Source: Shewanella acanthi (GTDB lineage: Bacteria; Pseudomonadota; Gammaproteobacteria; Enterobacterales; Shewanellaceae). From it: DNA of 64,000 bases. The notes below the pieces were generated by a model. The model did no database searches and was not told the DNA's origin. It saw only the letters and a program-made list of their open reading frames with translations. Shown here piece by piece: positions 1 through 9,530 of the stretch. The position numbers and the translations under genes are program-made. The first letter of the stretch is position 1. Every line of letters starts with the position of its first letter. Location: contig NZ_CP080413.1 of assembly GCF_019457475.1 (NCBI RefSeq), positions 3,286,001 through 3,350,000 on the forward strand, given 5' to 3'.

Positions 1-267
1 TTTATCAGAGAGTCAATTCAACATAAATTCACGTAAATGTGACAAATGACGTGATCTATCACAAAGTACAATCGGTTTAGCTAACAAAAGATTTAACCTT
101 TAATCTAAAACAAGAATCAATCACTGTATACCACCCTAGAGATACAGCCCAATTGGGGCATTATGATCCCCGAGTGCAAATCACATTATTTATCCCTTGG
201 CTTAATAAACTTAAGTCATCAGCCAAATTAACTGATTGATAAATTAAGTAATGACATGAGGATATTA

Positions 268-1095
268 ATGATGAGTATGAATCGTCGCCAAGCATTAACA
301 CGCATTATCGGTATCAGCACCGCGGCAGCAGGTGCTACCTTAGTCGGAACATCTGCCTTTGCTGCAACCGACGAAAATGGTCAATACCAATTAGAGATGG
401 GAGAAAAACTTAAGTACGTCCCACTTGACGCTATGGCAACGGCAAAACTTGCCTACGAGACCAGTGGCGGCTGCATGCGCCAAGTGTTCCACTCAGTTAT
501 CACTATGCTTGCACAATCGGCGAGTGTCGATGCGGATAAATTTAAAACAATTCCAACCGCGTTAACTGCCTATGGCGGTGGTGGGATCGCAAGCCAAGGT
601 ACTATTTGCGGTAACCTTAATGGCATAGGTATGCTGGTCAATATTTTAGATGATATCAATGACCAAAATAGCGCGATTATCGCCAATGCCTTCCGCTACT
701 ATGAGAAAACCCCCCTCCCATATGCCGACGATGCCTTTCTTACAGGCATAGCCACTACAGCAGAAAAATCCGTGGCAGCGGGGAAAACGTCGATTTCCAA
801 CAGTGTGCTATGCCACTCCTCAATCAGTAATTGGTCACGCGCCTCTAATCTCCCTTTCGCGAAAAAGGGCGAACGTTGTCTACGTCTATCCGCATCAATG
901 ACCTATTACATAGTCGATTTACTCAATCGCGCCTACAAAGGTGAAGACATCAGCGCCCTTGTAGCCACTAAACCTTCAGGTGAAACTCAAGCCTGCCAAA
1001 GCTGCCATGGCGCCAGTGGCACTATTGATGAACAAGCGGCAAGCGTGAAAACCGATATGGAATGCACCACTTGCCACACAGGACACTTTAACTAA
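268..1095 (+). CDS. split-Soret-like dihaem cytochrome c, TAT-exported
   Basis: Periplasmic dihaem cytochrome resembling the split-Soret cytochromes of Desulfovibrio. The 275-residue product opens with a twin-arginine signal (NRRQAL, Arg6-Arg7, then a hydrophobic stretch ending near residue 33). A middle region has GGC and GGGIASQGTICG segments like the C_GCAxxG_C_C redox family. Two c-type haem sites, CQSCH near 243 and CTTCH near 266, lie at the extreme C-terminus. I start at 268 because GAGG sits six bases upstream; an in-frame ATG at 256 lacks such a site. A lipoprotein gene follows 7 bases after the stop, so the two are probably co-transcribed. The electron partner is unknown. The split-Soret assignment rests on overall pattern and recalled Shewanella synteny. 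Confidence 0.75.
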   Translation: MMSMNRRQALTRIIGISTAAAGATLVGTSAFAATDENGQYQLEMGEKLKYVPLDAMATAKLAYETSGGCMRQVFHSVITMLAQSASVDADKFKTIPTALTAYGGGGIASQGTICGNLNGIGMLVNILDDINDQNSAIIANAFRYYEKTPLPYADDAFLTGIATTAEKSVAAGKTSISNSVLCHSSISNWSRASNLPFAKKGERCLRLSASMTYYIVDLLNRAYKGEDISALVATKPSGETQACQSCHGASGTIDEQAASVKTDMECTTCHTGHFN

Positions 1096-1102
1096 GGAGC
1101 GT

Positions 1103-1618
1103 ATGATGAACTATCCATTGCTCAAAGCTGCCTTAGCCGCACTGTTTTTATCGGGCTGTGGCAGCGATAGCGAGACTATCGAAGATAAACCCACGACTCC
1201 TGAGCAACCTGTCATTAGCACTATCAATGTCGATGACGCAGAACAAATTAATCTCACCGTGGATGAATATCGCGCCGATAGTCAGAGCTTGCTCTTCACC
1301 CTTAATGACGGCGAACAAAAACCCATTATTGGTGCTCAATATTATGATGCTTATTTCTTTGGTTTTGCTGATAAAAAATCTTCGAACCCTAAGGCTTGGA
1401 AGCGTTGGCATGTTACCCAAACCTATCGCTGCCAGACTGAAGGCGAATGTACCGGCACCTTAACCGAATTGGGAAATGGCCAGTATCAATTCGATATTCC
1501 GGGTTTGAACTGGCAGGCACAGGATCCAAGTGGTGCAGCATCCACAGTTAAAGTCTCGATGTTAATTTATGGCGCCAAGGCCAACAGCGAATTTAATTTA
1601 GTCCCTATCGCACCCTAG
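1103..1618 (+). CDS. hypothetical lipoprotein downstream of the cytochrome
   Basis: Predicted 171-residue lipoprotein. A short hydrophobic leader ends in the lipobox LSGC (Cys near residue 19), followed by an acidic, Ser/Thr-rich linker. The remainder (CQTEGECTG, GNGQYQFDIPGL) resembles the N-terminal part of the outer-membrane decahaem cytochromes and related lipoproteins of Shewanella, but no haem motif is present and I assign no function. The start is well supported by AAGGAGCGT before ATG. Seven bases separate it from the cytochrome gene, suggesting an operon and possibly an envelope partner for that cytochrome. An intrinsic terminator follows at 1631. Confidence 0.7.
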   Translation: MMNYPLLKAALAALFLSGCGSDSETIEDKPTTPEQPVISTINVDDAEQINLTVDEYRADSQSLLFTLNDGEQKPIIGAQYYDAYFFGFADKKSSNPKAWKRWHVTQTYRCQTEGECTGTLTELGNGQYQFDIPGLNWQAQDPSGAASTVKVSMLIYGAKANSEFNLVPIAP

Positions 1619-1630
1619 TTGTACCTACGC

Positions 1631-1659
1631 AAAACGGCCTCTAATTAGAGGCCGTTTTC
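1631..1659. terminator. bidirectional intrinsic terminator
   Basis: Perfect inverted repeat AAAACGGCCTCT / AGAGGCCGTTTT with an AATT loop, lying between the convergent lipoprotein gene and the minus-strand ToxS-like gene. A/T runs on both sides let it serve both directions. Confidence 0.8.
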
Positions 1660-1687
1660 ATTAAAAATAGTTTCTATTCAAGCCAAA

Positions 1688-2233
1688 TTATCGACCAGAG
1701 CAAGCCCAGAGGTTTCCGCTTGGATAAAACTTGATCAAAGTAAAGTCATTGATCCTATCCATTTCCACAATCTGCAGATCGTAACTCATTTCACCCAACT
1801 CTAAGAGTGATACACGGGCCTGTTTGATTTCATCACGGATAGGTTCTGGCACTTCATCTTCAAGTAAATCCATTTTCAAATTGGCTTGGTCTAAATCCAA
1901 TTTGTAGGTCATAGTACCTGCCTCTAATGTCGAGACTGTTCCATTATAAATAATGGCTGCCAAGTCATGATCATCGATGCGATAGCGATAATTCAATTTC
2001 ACCCTCTTATCCTTGATCTCAACGTCGAGTTTCAGGGATTGGCTAAAGTGCGCAGCGTTAACATTGAACGGCGATTTATATAACCTAGCATCACAGGTCA
2101 AAGCAATATGCTTATTGTTCACAGCATTAGCCTTGAATACAACAAACAGACTGAATAAAAGCACCATTAACACAACCAGATGCCATAATTGCAGCCCACG
2201 ACCAAATAGCGTTGAATTGATTCGATTAAGCAC
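1688..2233 (-). CDS. membrane-anchored periplasmic protein, possible ToxS/TcpH-like partner
   Basis: Unrecognised 181-residue protein with one N-terminal membrane segment (residues about 17-36, rich in Val/Leu/Phe) and a soluble, presumably periplasmic domain with two conserved-looking Cys (TCDARLY near 44 and the C-terminal WACSGR). GTG start behind GGGGAT. The reading frame overlaps the end of the upstream winged-helix membrane regulator by 8 bases, so the two are translationally coupled. By analogy with ToxR-ToxS, TcpP-TcpH and CadC-like systems, a small single-pass protein encoded directly after a membrane winged-helix regulator may stabilise or tune its periplasmic domain. That role is inference from arrangement, not sequence similarity. 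Confidence 0.6.
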   Translation of the reverse strand: MLNRINSTLFGRGLQLWHLVVLMVLLFSLFVVFKANAVNNKHIALTCDARLYKSPFNVNAAHFSQSLKLDVEIKDKRVKLNYRYRIDDHDLAAIIYNGTVSTLEAGTMTYKLDLDQANLKMDLLEDEVPEPIRDEIKQARVSLLELGEMSYDLQIVEMDRINDFTLIKFYPSGNLWACSGR

Positions 2234-2972
2234 AGATCCCCACCATTTTTAACCAAAACTCATCGATAACATCGGCATTAAAATCTTCCGACATCATTTT
2301 TATAGTCTCAAATCGCAATCCATTAGCATCTTGATTTTTGAGCACTAAGCTGACTAATCGACGATCCTCGGAAATCGTTGCCGCAATGGATTGCCACGGG
2401 AAAACAGAACAGGAAGAAATCTGTGTTAAAAAGTGATTGACCAGCGGACGCATAGCGTGGTCCTTACGCTGACCAGTATAAAACTGAATTTCAGATAAAG
2501 TACCATCCTGCATCGGCAGTTGTTTAGCGTAATCGGGAGCAATCACCGTCGGATGGGAAATCCGTGACCCCATCCAAAACACTAGGCTTACTGCAAGCGC
2601 AATGATGAAAAAAAACTGCTTAGTGGAAATCGTCCGCTTAGAAAGATAAAGCGCTTGTTTAGCTTGGTTTCGAGGTATCGCGTGGAGTATAAATCCTTGA
2701 TCGGCAACATTCACAAGCAGATGTGTAGCTTCTCTGCCAAGGAAAGAACGCAACCGTTGGATACAAGTATTAAGCCGTTCATCGGCTTTTGATGGCTTAA
2801 CTTTTGGAGCAATCACCTGCTGCAATTCGAGACGAGACACAACCTTCCCACTTTGTTTACTTAACAAAGTCAGAATGTTGAACTCATCTTCACTTAATAA
2901 CCAGCTGCTCCCTGAGCTTGCATCTACAAGCACTTGTTCCTGTGCATTAAACCAACAAGTACCAATCTGCAT
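2226..2972 (-). CDS. ToxR/CadC-like membrane-bound winged-helix transcriptional regulator
   Basis: A 248-residue one-component regulator. Residues about 15-100 form an OmpR/PhoB-type DNA-binding domain (LLSEDEFNILTLLSKQSGKV, then RLNTCIQRLRSFLG and a GFIL wing). A transmembrane helix follows at about 118-136 (FFFIIALAVSLVFWMGS) and a roughly 110-residue periplasmic domain with two Cys (SSCSVF and the C-terminal GICA) completes it. There is no receiver domain, which is the ToxR/CadC layout. Start supported by AAGGGG upstream of ATG. It is coupled to the downstream single-pass protein gene and lies convergent to the cytochrome-lipoprotein pair. The signal is unknown; a periplasmic disulfide or envelope cue is conceivable. 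Confidence 0.8.
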   Translation of the reverse strand: MQIGTCWFNAQEQVLVDASSGSSWLLSEDEFNILTLLSKQSGKVVSRLELQQVIAPKVKPSKADERLNTCIQRLRSFLGREATHLLVNVADQGFILHAIPRNQAKQALYLSKRTISTKQFFFIIALAVSLVFWMGSRISHPTVIAPDYAKQLPMQDGTLSEIQFYTGQRKDHAMRPLVNHFLTQISSCSVFPWQSIAATISEDRRLVSLVLKNQDANGLRFETIKMMSEDFNADVIDEFWLKMVGICA

Positions 2973-3135
2973 CTCGGCCCCTTCACTTTCTTACGAGGGC
3001 TGAGTATACATTTTGCGCTAAAAAATCACTGTGATCTCACCCCCTCTAACAGGAGTAGTGAAATAATCTGTGATTGCAATCAACAAAACATTTAATGCTA
3101 AAAAAAGTGATAGATACAAACTGTTTCAGTTGTTT

Positions 3136-4605
3136 TTAGAACATTGCAGAATTGAGCCACATATGAACCCAAATACTCACGACATAACCCAAAGCAATAA
3201 CAGGTGACCAACGTAAATGGGCGCCAAAGGTATAAATTCCCCGAGCTTGCCCCATCAGTGCCACCCCTGCAGCGCTGCCAATTGATAGTAAACTGCCCCC
3301 AACACCTGCGGTTAAGGTCACCAGTAACCATTGACCAAGAGCCATATCCGGGTTCATCGTCAACACTGCGAACATCACCGGAATATTATCAATGATTGAA
3401 GATAACACCCCGATTGCAACGTTGGCATAGGTGGCATCCCAGTGGGAATACATGGCCTCAGAAACAAGACTCAGATACCCCATAAAGCCTAATCCGCCCA
3501 CACATAACACTACGCCATAGAAAAACAGTAGCGTATCCCATTCTGCACGGGAGATACGGTTAAACACGTCGAAGGGCACCACACTGCCAAGCTCTTTTAA
3601 ACGATGTAAATCTTGACGCAGCTCTGCCTTAGCACGTTCACGTTCAAGCGAACGCTCAAAGGTTTTACGCAGGTAAAAACCGAAAAATTGCAGGAAACCT
3701 AGGCCTGTCATCATCCCGAGTACTGGTGGCATCCCAAGGAACGAATGCGCGCACACGGCGGTAGCAATAGTCATTAAAAACAGCGCGACAATCCGCTTGG
3801 CGCCGGTTTTGGTATATATCTGTTCCTTTTCCGGCTCAGGCACAAAACTGGGAATGAAAATACTCATGATGGCTGCAGGTAGGACAAAGTTAATCAGCGC
3901 AGGAATAAACAGATGGAAGAAATCGCCAAAGTGCACTAGTCCCTTCTGCCACACCATCAAAGTAGTGATATCGCCAAAGGGACTAAATGCGCCCCCTGCA
4001 TTAGCGGCCACCACAATATTGATACAAGCTAAAGTGATAAATTTACGTTGCCCAGCCCCAACCTTCATCACGACAGCACACATCAACAAGGCCGTCGTTA
4101 AGTTATCGGCGACGGGCGAGATAAAAAACGCCATGAATCCCGTTAACCAAAATACGGTTCTTAAACTAAATCCCCGCCCGACTAACCAGCCACGAATAGC
4201 ATCGAAAAGATTTCGCTCTTCCATGGCGTTGATGTAAGTCATAGCAACAAGCAAAAACAGGAGCAGTTCAGCATACTCTAACAGGTTATGTTTAAAAGCG
4301 GCTTCAGCCACCTCAGACATGCCGTTTTGGGTATAAACAAAGCCTATCATTCCCCAAATTAATCCCGCAGCGACCAACACAGGTTTTGATTTACGTAAAT
4401 GCAGCACCTCTTCAGCCATCACCAGTAAATAGGCAATGATGAATACCCCCACGGCAATATAACCCACAGAGGCTGTCGTTAAATTAAGTCCTTCCGCTCC
4501 CTCAGTCATTGCCCAAGCTGTAGGTGAAAATCCACTCAAAGTTGCAACACATAAAGCGCTAAACAGCGTCATTCCACTGTCTTTAAACCACCGCTGTAAT
4601 CTCAT
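3136..4605 (-). CDS. nhaD: Na+/H+ antiporter NhaD
   Basis: Inner-membrane sodium/proton antiporter of the NhaD family (ion transporter superfamily), expelling Na+ or Li+ in exchange for protons. The 489-residue protein has an N-terminal signal-like segment ending AWA and about 12 hydrophobic helices. Family features include SPVADNLTTALLMCAVVMKVGAG near residue 165, NAGGAFSPFGDITTLMVW near 203 and DNIPVMFAVL near 410, matching the substrate-binding Asp/Thr/Ser cluster of NhaD. A TTG one codon upstream is an alternative start; ATG at 4605 is preferred. Monocistronic as far as can be seen. It would complement the sodium-pumping NADH dehydrogenase encoded later in this window. Confidence 0.9.
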   Translation of the reverse strand: MRLQRWFKDSGMTLFSALCVATLSGFSPTAWAMTEGAEGLNLTTASVGYIAVGVFIIAYLLVMAEEVLHLRKSKPVLVAAGLIWGMIGFVYTQNGMSEVAEAAFKHNLLEYAELLLFLLVAMTYINAMEERNLFDAIRGWLVGRGFSLRTVFWLTGFMAFFISPVADNLTTALLMCAVVMKVGAGQRKFITLACINIVVAANAGGAFSPFGDITTLMVWQKGLVHFGDFFHLFIPALINFVLPAAIMSIFIPSFVPEPEKEQIYTKTGAKRIVALFLMTIATAVCAHSFLGMPPVLGMMTGLGFLQFFGFYLRKTFERSLERERAKAELRQDLHRLKELGSVVPFDVFNRISRAEWDTLLFFYGVVLCVGGLGFMGYLSLVSEAMYSHWDATYANVAIGVLSSIIDNIPVMFAVLTMNPDMALGQWLLVTLTAGVGGSLLSIGSAAGVALMGQARGIYTFGAHLRWSPVIALGYVVSIWVHMWLNSAMF

Positions 4606-4798
4606 CAAAGTTTCATCTCTCGAAGGAAATTAGATCGAAAATTACCACAGCTATACATCAGTAAATGTTGATAAAACGCAAACTTTTAGTTGCTCAACTC
4701 TCCCCCAAGGGAGTAAAAATGATTAATTCTTGTTAACGACAGCGTTTACTAATAAAGCATCACTGTCGTTTCCTAAAAAATTAGTTCATAAACGTCCA

Positions 4799-4829
4799 AT
4801 AAAAAAGCACCTTTCGGTGCTTTTTTATT
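4799..4829. terminator. intrinsic terminator after the DUF481 gene
   Basis: AAAAAAGCACC TTTC GGTGCTTTTTT: a strong stem with A/T runs on both sides, just beyond the stop of the minus-strand outer-membrane protein gene. Confidence 0.85.
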
Positions 4830-4854
4830 GATTTCAATTAGATTCGCTAGTGAC

Positions 4855-5592
4855 TTAGAAAGAATACAGCAACGTCATGTTGGTCTCAGTATCGGTACTC
4901 TTCTTGTTATCCAGCGGTTCGCTGTTATAACGCACGATAATCGCGAACTTCATCGCAAGCGCGCCGATAATATTGGCAGTGAGTGCCGTTTCAGAGCGGG
5001 CATCTAACTTTTCACCGTAATCGGCCACAAAACGTTGTTGAAACTTAGAAGTGTCAGAAATTTCAGTCTCGAAGTTCACTACGCCGTGGGCAACCATACT
5101 GGATTCAGAACTATAACCTTCGAGTAATGCTTGCTCTTCATCGAGTCGTTGGTACAGATAACCGGGACCGATTTCCACATCTAGGAATGCGGTGCGAGTA
5201 TCATAGAGTCGGTGACCATAACCCGCCGCGGCAGAGACAGTGTAGTCATAACCAGTAAAAGGGTCGGCTTCAAAGTTGGTGTTAGCAAATAAGTAGCTCT
5301 TATCATTGAGCTTATAGTTACCTTGAGCGCCGATAAAATAACGCTTAGCGGTCACTTCATCGGTATCTTCTTTGTAGAGTCCTTCAAACAGGTATTGGTT
5401 TTCCCAATTGCCTAATTCGTGTTTAAGATTGAGGCGTCCCTTGTAGGACGAGGTATCAGTATTACCTGTTGTTAAGGTTGCCCCTAACTCGGCTTCACCT
5501 GCGAAGGTCTTGTCGCCTTTTACAAAATCGGCACCCGCATTGGCCATTAATGGTGCAGTCATTAATATCGCTGCGGTCAATACTTTCTTCAT
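4855..5592 (-). CDS. DUF481 outer-membrane beta-barrel protein
   Basis: Putative salt-stress-type outer-membrane protein of the DUF481/YdiY family, 245 residues. MKKVLTAAILMTAPLMANA is a clear Sec signal peptide and fixes the start at 5592, with AAGGAA about ten bases upstream; an in-frame upstream extension would bury it. The mature part is made of alternating amphipathic strands (GEAELGATLTTGNTDTSSYKG, KYEL-type repeats) and ends with a C-terminal aromatic residue (LLYSF), the outer-membrane insertion signature. Single gene between terminators. The physiological role of this family is not established; a porin-like or stress function is inference. Confidence 0.8.
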   Translation of the reverse strand: MKKVLTAAILMTAPLMANAGADFVKGDKTFAGEAELGATLTTGNTDTSSYKGRLNLKHELGNWENQYLFEGLYKEDTDEVTAKRYFIGAQGNYKLNDKSYLFANTNFEADPFTGYDYTVSAAAGYGHRLYDTRTAFLDVEIGPGYLYQRLDEEQALLEGYSSESSMVAHGVVNFETEISDTSKFQQRFVADYGEKLDARSETALTANIIGALAMKFAIIVRYNSEPLDNKKSTDTETNMTLLYSF

Positions 5593-5686
5593 GTTTATCC
5601 GTTCCTTTTTTGTGTATCCCCTTAAAAAGCCTGGCAATAGTAACAGCTAGAGCAACAGATTGAAAATTGGACAAAAAGCATCCAAA

Positions 5687-5731
5687 AAAAAGCCCCTAAG
5701 TTAACCAAAAAATGGCGTCACTGAGGGGCGT
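5687..5731 (-). terminator. terminator downstream of fba
   Basis: Read on the minus strand, GCCCCTCAG and CTTAGGGGC form the stem and are followed by a run of eight T. It lies about 50 bases past the fba stop and closes the glycolytic gene group. Confidence 0.7.
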
Positions 5732-5777
5732 TAATTTTTATGCCTTAGGCGATGCTAAGGGTATAAAAGTTAAGCGA

Positions 5778-6845
5778 TTACAGGTTGATCTTAGGATCTA
5801 ATGCACCCGATTGATAAGCCTTGTACATCGCTTGCAGAGACAATGGCTTGATCTTAGAGGCTTGACCGGCACAACCGAAGGCTTCGTAACGAACGGTACA
5901 GATGTCCGCCATCGCATCCATTGACGCTTTTAAGAATTTACGAGGATCGAACTCGCTTGGGTGTTCAGCCAAGTATTTACGTACTGCACCGGTAGAGGCT
6001 AAACGCAGGTCGGTATCGATGTTCACTTTACGCACACCGTGTTTGATACCTTCAACGATTTCTTCTAATGGTACGCCGTAGGTCTCAGGGATTTGACCAC
6101 CGTATTGGTTAATGATCTGTAACCATTCTTGAGGCACAGAAGAAGAACCGTGCATTACTAAGTGAGTGTTAGGAATACGGGCATGGATTTCTTTGATACG
6201 GTCGATACGCAGTACATCACCCGTTGGTTTACGGCTGAACTTGTATGCACCATGGCTGGTACCGATGGCGATAGCTAAAGCATCAACATGGGTATCGGCA
6301 ACAAAACGAGCTGCTTCCTCTGGGCTAGTCAGCAGTTGATCGTGGCTTAAAATGCCTTCTGCGCCAACGCCGTCTTCTTCACCGGCGGTGCCGGTTTCTA
6401 AGCTGCCTAAACAACCGATTTCACCTTCTACAGACACACCACAGGCGTGGGCAAAGGCTACGGTACGGCGGGTTACGTCAACGTTGTACTCGTAAGACGC
6501 AGGTGTCTTACCGTCGGCCATTAACGAGCCGTCCATCATCACAGATGACATACCTAATTGGATAGAACGCTGACAGATATCAGGATCGGTACCGTGGTCT
6601 TGGTGAATACAGACCGGAATATCTGGGTACTGCTCAAGGGCTGCAGTCATCAGGTATTTTAAGAACTGAGGACGGGCATATTTACGAGCACCGGCTGAAG
6701 CTTGAACGATAACAGGACTGTCTGTCGCTTCTGCTGCTTGCATGATGGCACGCATTTGTTCGAGGTTGTTTACGTTGAACGCTGGAACACCATAGCCATG
6801 CTCTGCCGCGTGGTCTAGCAGTTGTCGTAGGGAAATTAACGCCAT
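5778..6845 (-). CDS. fba: class II fructose-1,6-bisphosphate aldolase
   Basis: Zinc-dependent aldolase interconverting fructose 1,6-bisphosphate with glyceraldehyde 3-phosphate and dihydroxyacetone phosphate in glycolysis/gluconeogenesis. The 355-residue product starts [13 protein letters not shown], with GGAG eight bases upstream; a longer frame to 6875 adds no family sequence. Seen motifs are the metal-binding CIHQDHG near residue 83, the GEIG segment, the IGTSHGAYK region and MHGSSSVP near 233. This is the longer class II type (Calvin-cycle-like subgroup), matching other Shewanella. It follows pgk with a 229-base gap that may carry its own promoter; tkt, epd, pgk and fba lie in the same direction. 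Confidence 0.97.
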   Translation of the reverse strand: MALISLRQLLDHAAEHGYGVPAFNVNNLEQMRAIMQAAEATDSPVIVQASAGARKYARPQFLKYLMTAALEQYPDIPVCIHQDHGTDPDICQRSIQLGMSSVMMDGSLMADGKTPASYEYNVDVTRRTVAFAHACGVSVEGEIGCLGSLETGTAGEEDGVGAEGILSHDQLLTSPEEAARFVADTHVDALAIAIGTSHGAYKFSRKPTGDVLRIDRIKEIHARIPNTHLVMHGSSSVPQEWLQIINQYGGQIPETYGVPLEEIVEGIKHGVRKVNIDTDLRLASTGAVRKYLAEHPSEFDPRKFLKASMDAMADICTVRYEAFGCAGQASKIKPLSLQAMYKAYQSGALDPKINL

Positions 6846-7074
6846 TTTTAACTCCAATAATAGGGTGACTATCACATTCTTAAACGCTTAGTCACCGAGG
6901 TCGCTATCGTTTGGATCGATTCTTATGCTTAAACACTTGAGTCAGTTTAAATAAACTTAAGCGAATGAGCGGTTTATTTATAATTTTTTTAATTGCGGCA
7001 CTTAAGCTCCGCTAACACTTAAGTTCTTCTAAAACTTAACTGCCACTATAGCTTAAGTGCCGCTATGTGGTGAC

Positions 7075-8250
7075 TTAGGCACCACGGGTTTTCAGCATTG
7101 CTACTGCAGGCAGTTCTTTGCCTTCGAGGAACTCGAGGAAGGCGCCGCCGCCGGTAGAAATATAAGAAACTTTATCGGCGATATTGTACTTATCTACTGC
7201 GGCTAAGGTGTCACCACCGCCTGCGATAGAGAAGGCCTTAGAGTCCGCAATCGCCTGAGCAATACGCTTAGTGCCTTCACCGAATTGGTCGAATTCGAAC
7301 ACGCCTACTGGGCCATTCCATACAATAGTACCCGCAGCTTCGATGATTTTCGCAAGGGCTTCAGCGCTGTCTGGGCCGATATCGAAGATCATATCGCTAT
7401 CACCCACCGCGTTCACAGGCTTTAGGGTTGCCGCTGCCGTTGGGCTAAATTCGCCCGCAACGACCACATCGGTAGGCACTGGAATATCGCCACCACGGCT
7501 CTGAGCGTTAGCCACTAAGCGTTTTGCTTCATCAATTAAATCAGCCTCATATAGTGACTTACCCACATTGTGGCCAGCCGCTGCGATGAAAGTATTAGCA
7601 ATACCGCCACCCACAACTAATTGGTCAACGATGCCAGATAAGCTTTCTAATACGGTGATCTTTGTCGATACTTTAGAGCCACCCACGATAGCCACTAATG
7701 GGCGCGCTGGATTGTCTAACGCCTTACCTAAGGCATCTAATTCTTGCGCAAGCAGAGGGCCCGCACAGGCGATAGGGGCGAATAAGCCAACACCATTGGT
7801 CGAGGCTTCGGCGCGGTGCGCGGTGCCAAAGGCATCCATCACGTACACGTCGCACAGTGCCGCCATTTTCTTAGAAAGGGCTTCGTCGTTTTTCTTCTCG
7901 CCTTTGTTAAAGCGAACGTTTTCAAATACAACGACTTCACCTACCGCCACTTCAACACCGTCTAAGTAATCAGTCGCTAAACGTACTGGGCAAGACAAAG
8001 CCTTAGCCAAGTAATCGACCACAGGTTGCATTGAAAATTCGGCGTTGAATTCGCCTTCGGTCGGACGACCTAAGTGGGACATCACCATCACCGCCGCGCC
8101 TTTGGCAAGAGCTAACTCGATGGTTGGTAGAGAGGCACGTAGACGGGCATCGCTGGTCACAACGCCGTTGCTGACTGGCACATTAAGATCTTCACGGATA
8201 AGCACGCGCTTACCAGTAAGATCCAAATCTGACATATTGATAATTGCCAT
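7075..8250 (-). CDS. pgk: phosphoglycerate kinase
   Basis: Cytosolic kinase transferring phosphate between 1,3-bisphosphoglycerate and ADP, giving 3-phosphoglycerate and ATP. The 391 residues start at [27 protein letters not shown] precedes this ATG, whereas the longer frame to 8331 runs into unrelated upstream sequence. Hallmarks are [11 protein letters not shown] at the N-terminus, the substrate-loop MSHLGRP near 61, [10 protein letters not shown] near 195 and the nucleotide-binding [12 protein letters not shown] near 348. It sits 125 bases downstream of epd and upstream of fba, the common gammaproteobacterial epd-pgk-fba order. Confidence 0.98.
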   Translation of the reverse strand: MAIINMSDLDLTGKRVLIREDLNVPVSNGVVTSDARLRASLPTIELALAKGAAVMVMSHLGRPTEGEFNAEFSMQPVVDYLAKALSCPVRLATDYLDGVEVAVGEVVVFENVRFNKGEKKNDEALSKKMAALCDVYVMDAFGTAHRAEASTNGVGLFAPIACAGPLLAQELDALGKALDNPARPLVAIVGGSKVSTKITVLESLSGIVDQLVVGGGIANTFIAAAGHNVGKSLYEADLIDEAKRLVANAQSRGGDIPVPTDVVVAGEFSPTAAATLKPVNAVGDSDMIFDIGPDSAEALAKIIEAAGTIVWNGPVGVFEFDQFGEGTKRIAQAIADSKAFSIAGGGDTLAAVDKYNIADKVSYISTGGGAFLEFLEGKELPAVAMLKTRGA

Positions 8251-8375
8251 GGTAACTCTTCCTTTTAGATTTAAAAACAAACTGTTACAGATCAATCGGT
8301 GGTGATGATTCTCTAGGCTTTCGACGTCCATTCGAATTCACAAATCTTCACTCACCCATTGGCAAGAAAATTTAG

Positions 8376-9392
8376 TTAGCGCTGTTTAGCTGCAATCATT
8401 GCCAAGCTGGTATCCAACATGCGGTTGGCAAAGCCCCATTCGTTATCACACCAGAGTAATAGCTTCACTAAGTGCCCTGCACTCACGCGAGTCTGGGTTC
8501 CATCGACGATACTGGAGCGGGGATCATGGTTAAAATCGCACGAGACTAACGGCTCATCAGTATAGCCCAAGATGCCATGGAATCGTCCGCTTGCCGCCAA
8601 TTCTAACACTTGATTGACGGTCACAATATCCACGGATTTCGCTAGGGTGACAGAAAGATCGATTGCTGTGACATTGATCGTCGGCACCCGCACTGAGATG
8701 GCTTCAAACTTATCTTTCATCTTTGGCAGAATGCGCTCAATACCACGGGCAAGCTTAGTATCGACGGGAATAATCGACTGACCCGCGGCGCGGGTACGAC
8801 GCAGATCGTCATGGTAAGCATCGATCACTTGTTGATCGTTCATCGCCGAATGAATGGTGGTGATAGCACCACTCTTGACCCCAAAATGCTCATCGAGCAC
8901 ATCGATGACGGGCACAATACAGTTAGTGGTGCAGGAGGCATTAGACACCACAGTGTGGTCGGCGCGCAGTAAATCGTGGTTCACGCCATAGACGATAGTG
9001 CCATCGACATCCGCCGATGAGGGGTGACTAATCAGCACTTGCTTAGCGCCAGCGTGGATATGGGCTTCGCAGCTTTGGCGGTCGGTTAACACGCCTGTGG
9101 CCTCATAGACGATATCGATATCCATCTCATGCCAAGGTAATTTTGCTGCATCGGCTTGGTGTAGGAGTTTGATGGCATCATCGCCAATCAACATTAAGTC
9201 GTCTTGAAGACTGACCTTATGCAGGAAACGACCGTGGGTAGTATCGTATTGAGTCAAATGGACTATGGCATCGGGTTTAGCCAATTCATTAATCGCGACA
9301 ATCTGAATTTGCTGGCGTTTTCCCGATTCATATAACGCACGCAGAATTGAGCGGCCAATGCGGCCATAACCATTGATTGCGACTCGGATCAT
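8376..9392 (-). CDS. epd: D-erythrose-4-phosphate dehydrogenase
   Basis: NAD-dependent oxidation of erythrose 4-phosphate to 4-phosphoerythronate, the first step of the DXP-dependent pyridoxal phosphate pathway. The 338-residue protein is of the GAPDH superfamily: an N-terminal Rossmann motif [19 protein letters not shown], the catalytic Cys in NASCTTNC near 155, and the C-terminal [15 protein letters not shown] favour Epd over glycolytic GapA because of the [19 protein letters not shown] segment, the [15 protein letters not shown] stretch and its position between tkt and pgk. GapA activity cannot be excluded from sequence alone. A terminator lies between tkt and this gene, so it probably also has its own promoter. 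Confidence 0.93.
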   Translation of the reverse strand: MIRVAINGYGRIGRSILRALYESGKRQQIQIVAINELAKPDAIVHLTQYDTTHGRFLHKVSLQDDLMLIGDDAIKLLHQADAAKLPWHEMDIDIVYEATGVLTDRQSCEAHIHAGAKQVLISHPSSADVDGTIVYGVNHDLLRADHTVVSNASCTTNCIVPVIDVLDEHFGVKSGAITTIHSAMNDQQVIDAYHDDLRRTRAAGQSIIPVDTKLARGIERILPKMKDKFEAISVRVPTINVTAIDLSVTLAKSVDIVTVNQVLELAASGRFHGILGYTDEPLVSCDFNHDPRSSIVDGTQTRVSAGHLVKLLLWCDNEWGFANRMLDTSLAMIAAKQR

Positions 9393-9440
9393 TGAGGTTT
9401 CTATTTCCTCTTAGGCTTCATTTAATAATGCTGTAGGTAC

Positions 9441-9470
9441 AAAAACGGCCTGCAAACGATTGCAGGCCGC
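9441..9470 (-). terminator. terminator between tkt and epd
   Basis: On the minus strand GGCCTGCAA TCGT TTGCAGGCC is a perfect 9-bp stem followed by GTTTTTG. It lies about 60 bases after the tkt stop and may fully or partly separate tkt from epd transcription. Confidence 0.8.
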
Positions 9471-9530
9471 ATTATACAGATTAACCTTTCAAAAGTTTAA
9501 CCTTTTGTCGGTAATCTTAAGCTCGGGCAA

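Noticed and set aside
37-75. CRP- or FNR-like site upstream of the cytochrome gene (GTGATCTATCAC)
   Set aside because: The half-sites are separated by only four bases, not the six needed for CRP, and FNR half-sites do not fit; position is also about 200 bases from the start.
3797-4237. Long plus-strand open frame opposite nhaD
   Set aside because: It is antisense to well-conserved NhaD transmembrane motifs; composition (Pro, Lys, Asn-rich) fits a codon-bias shadow.
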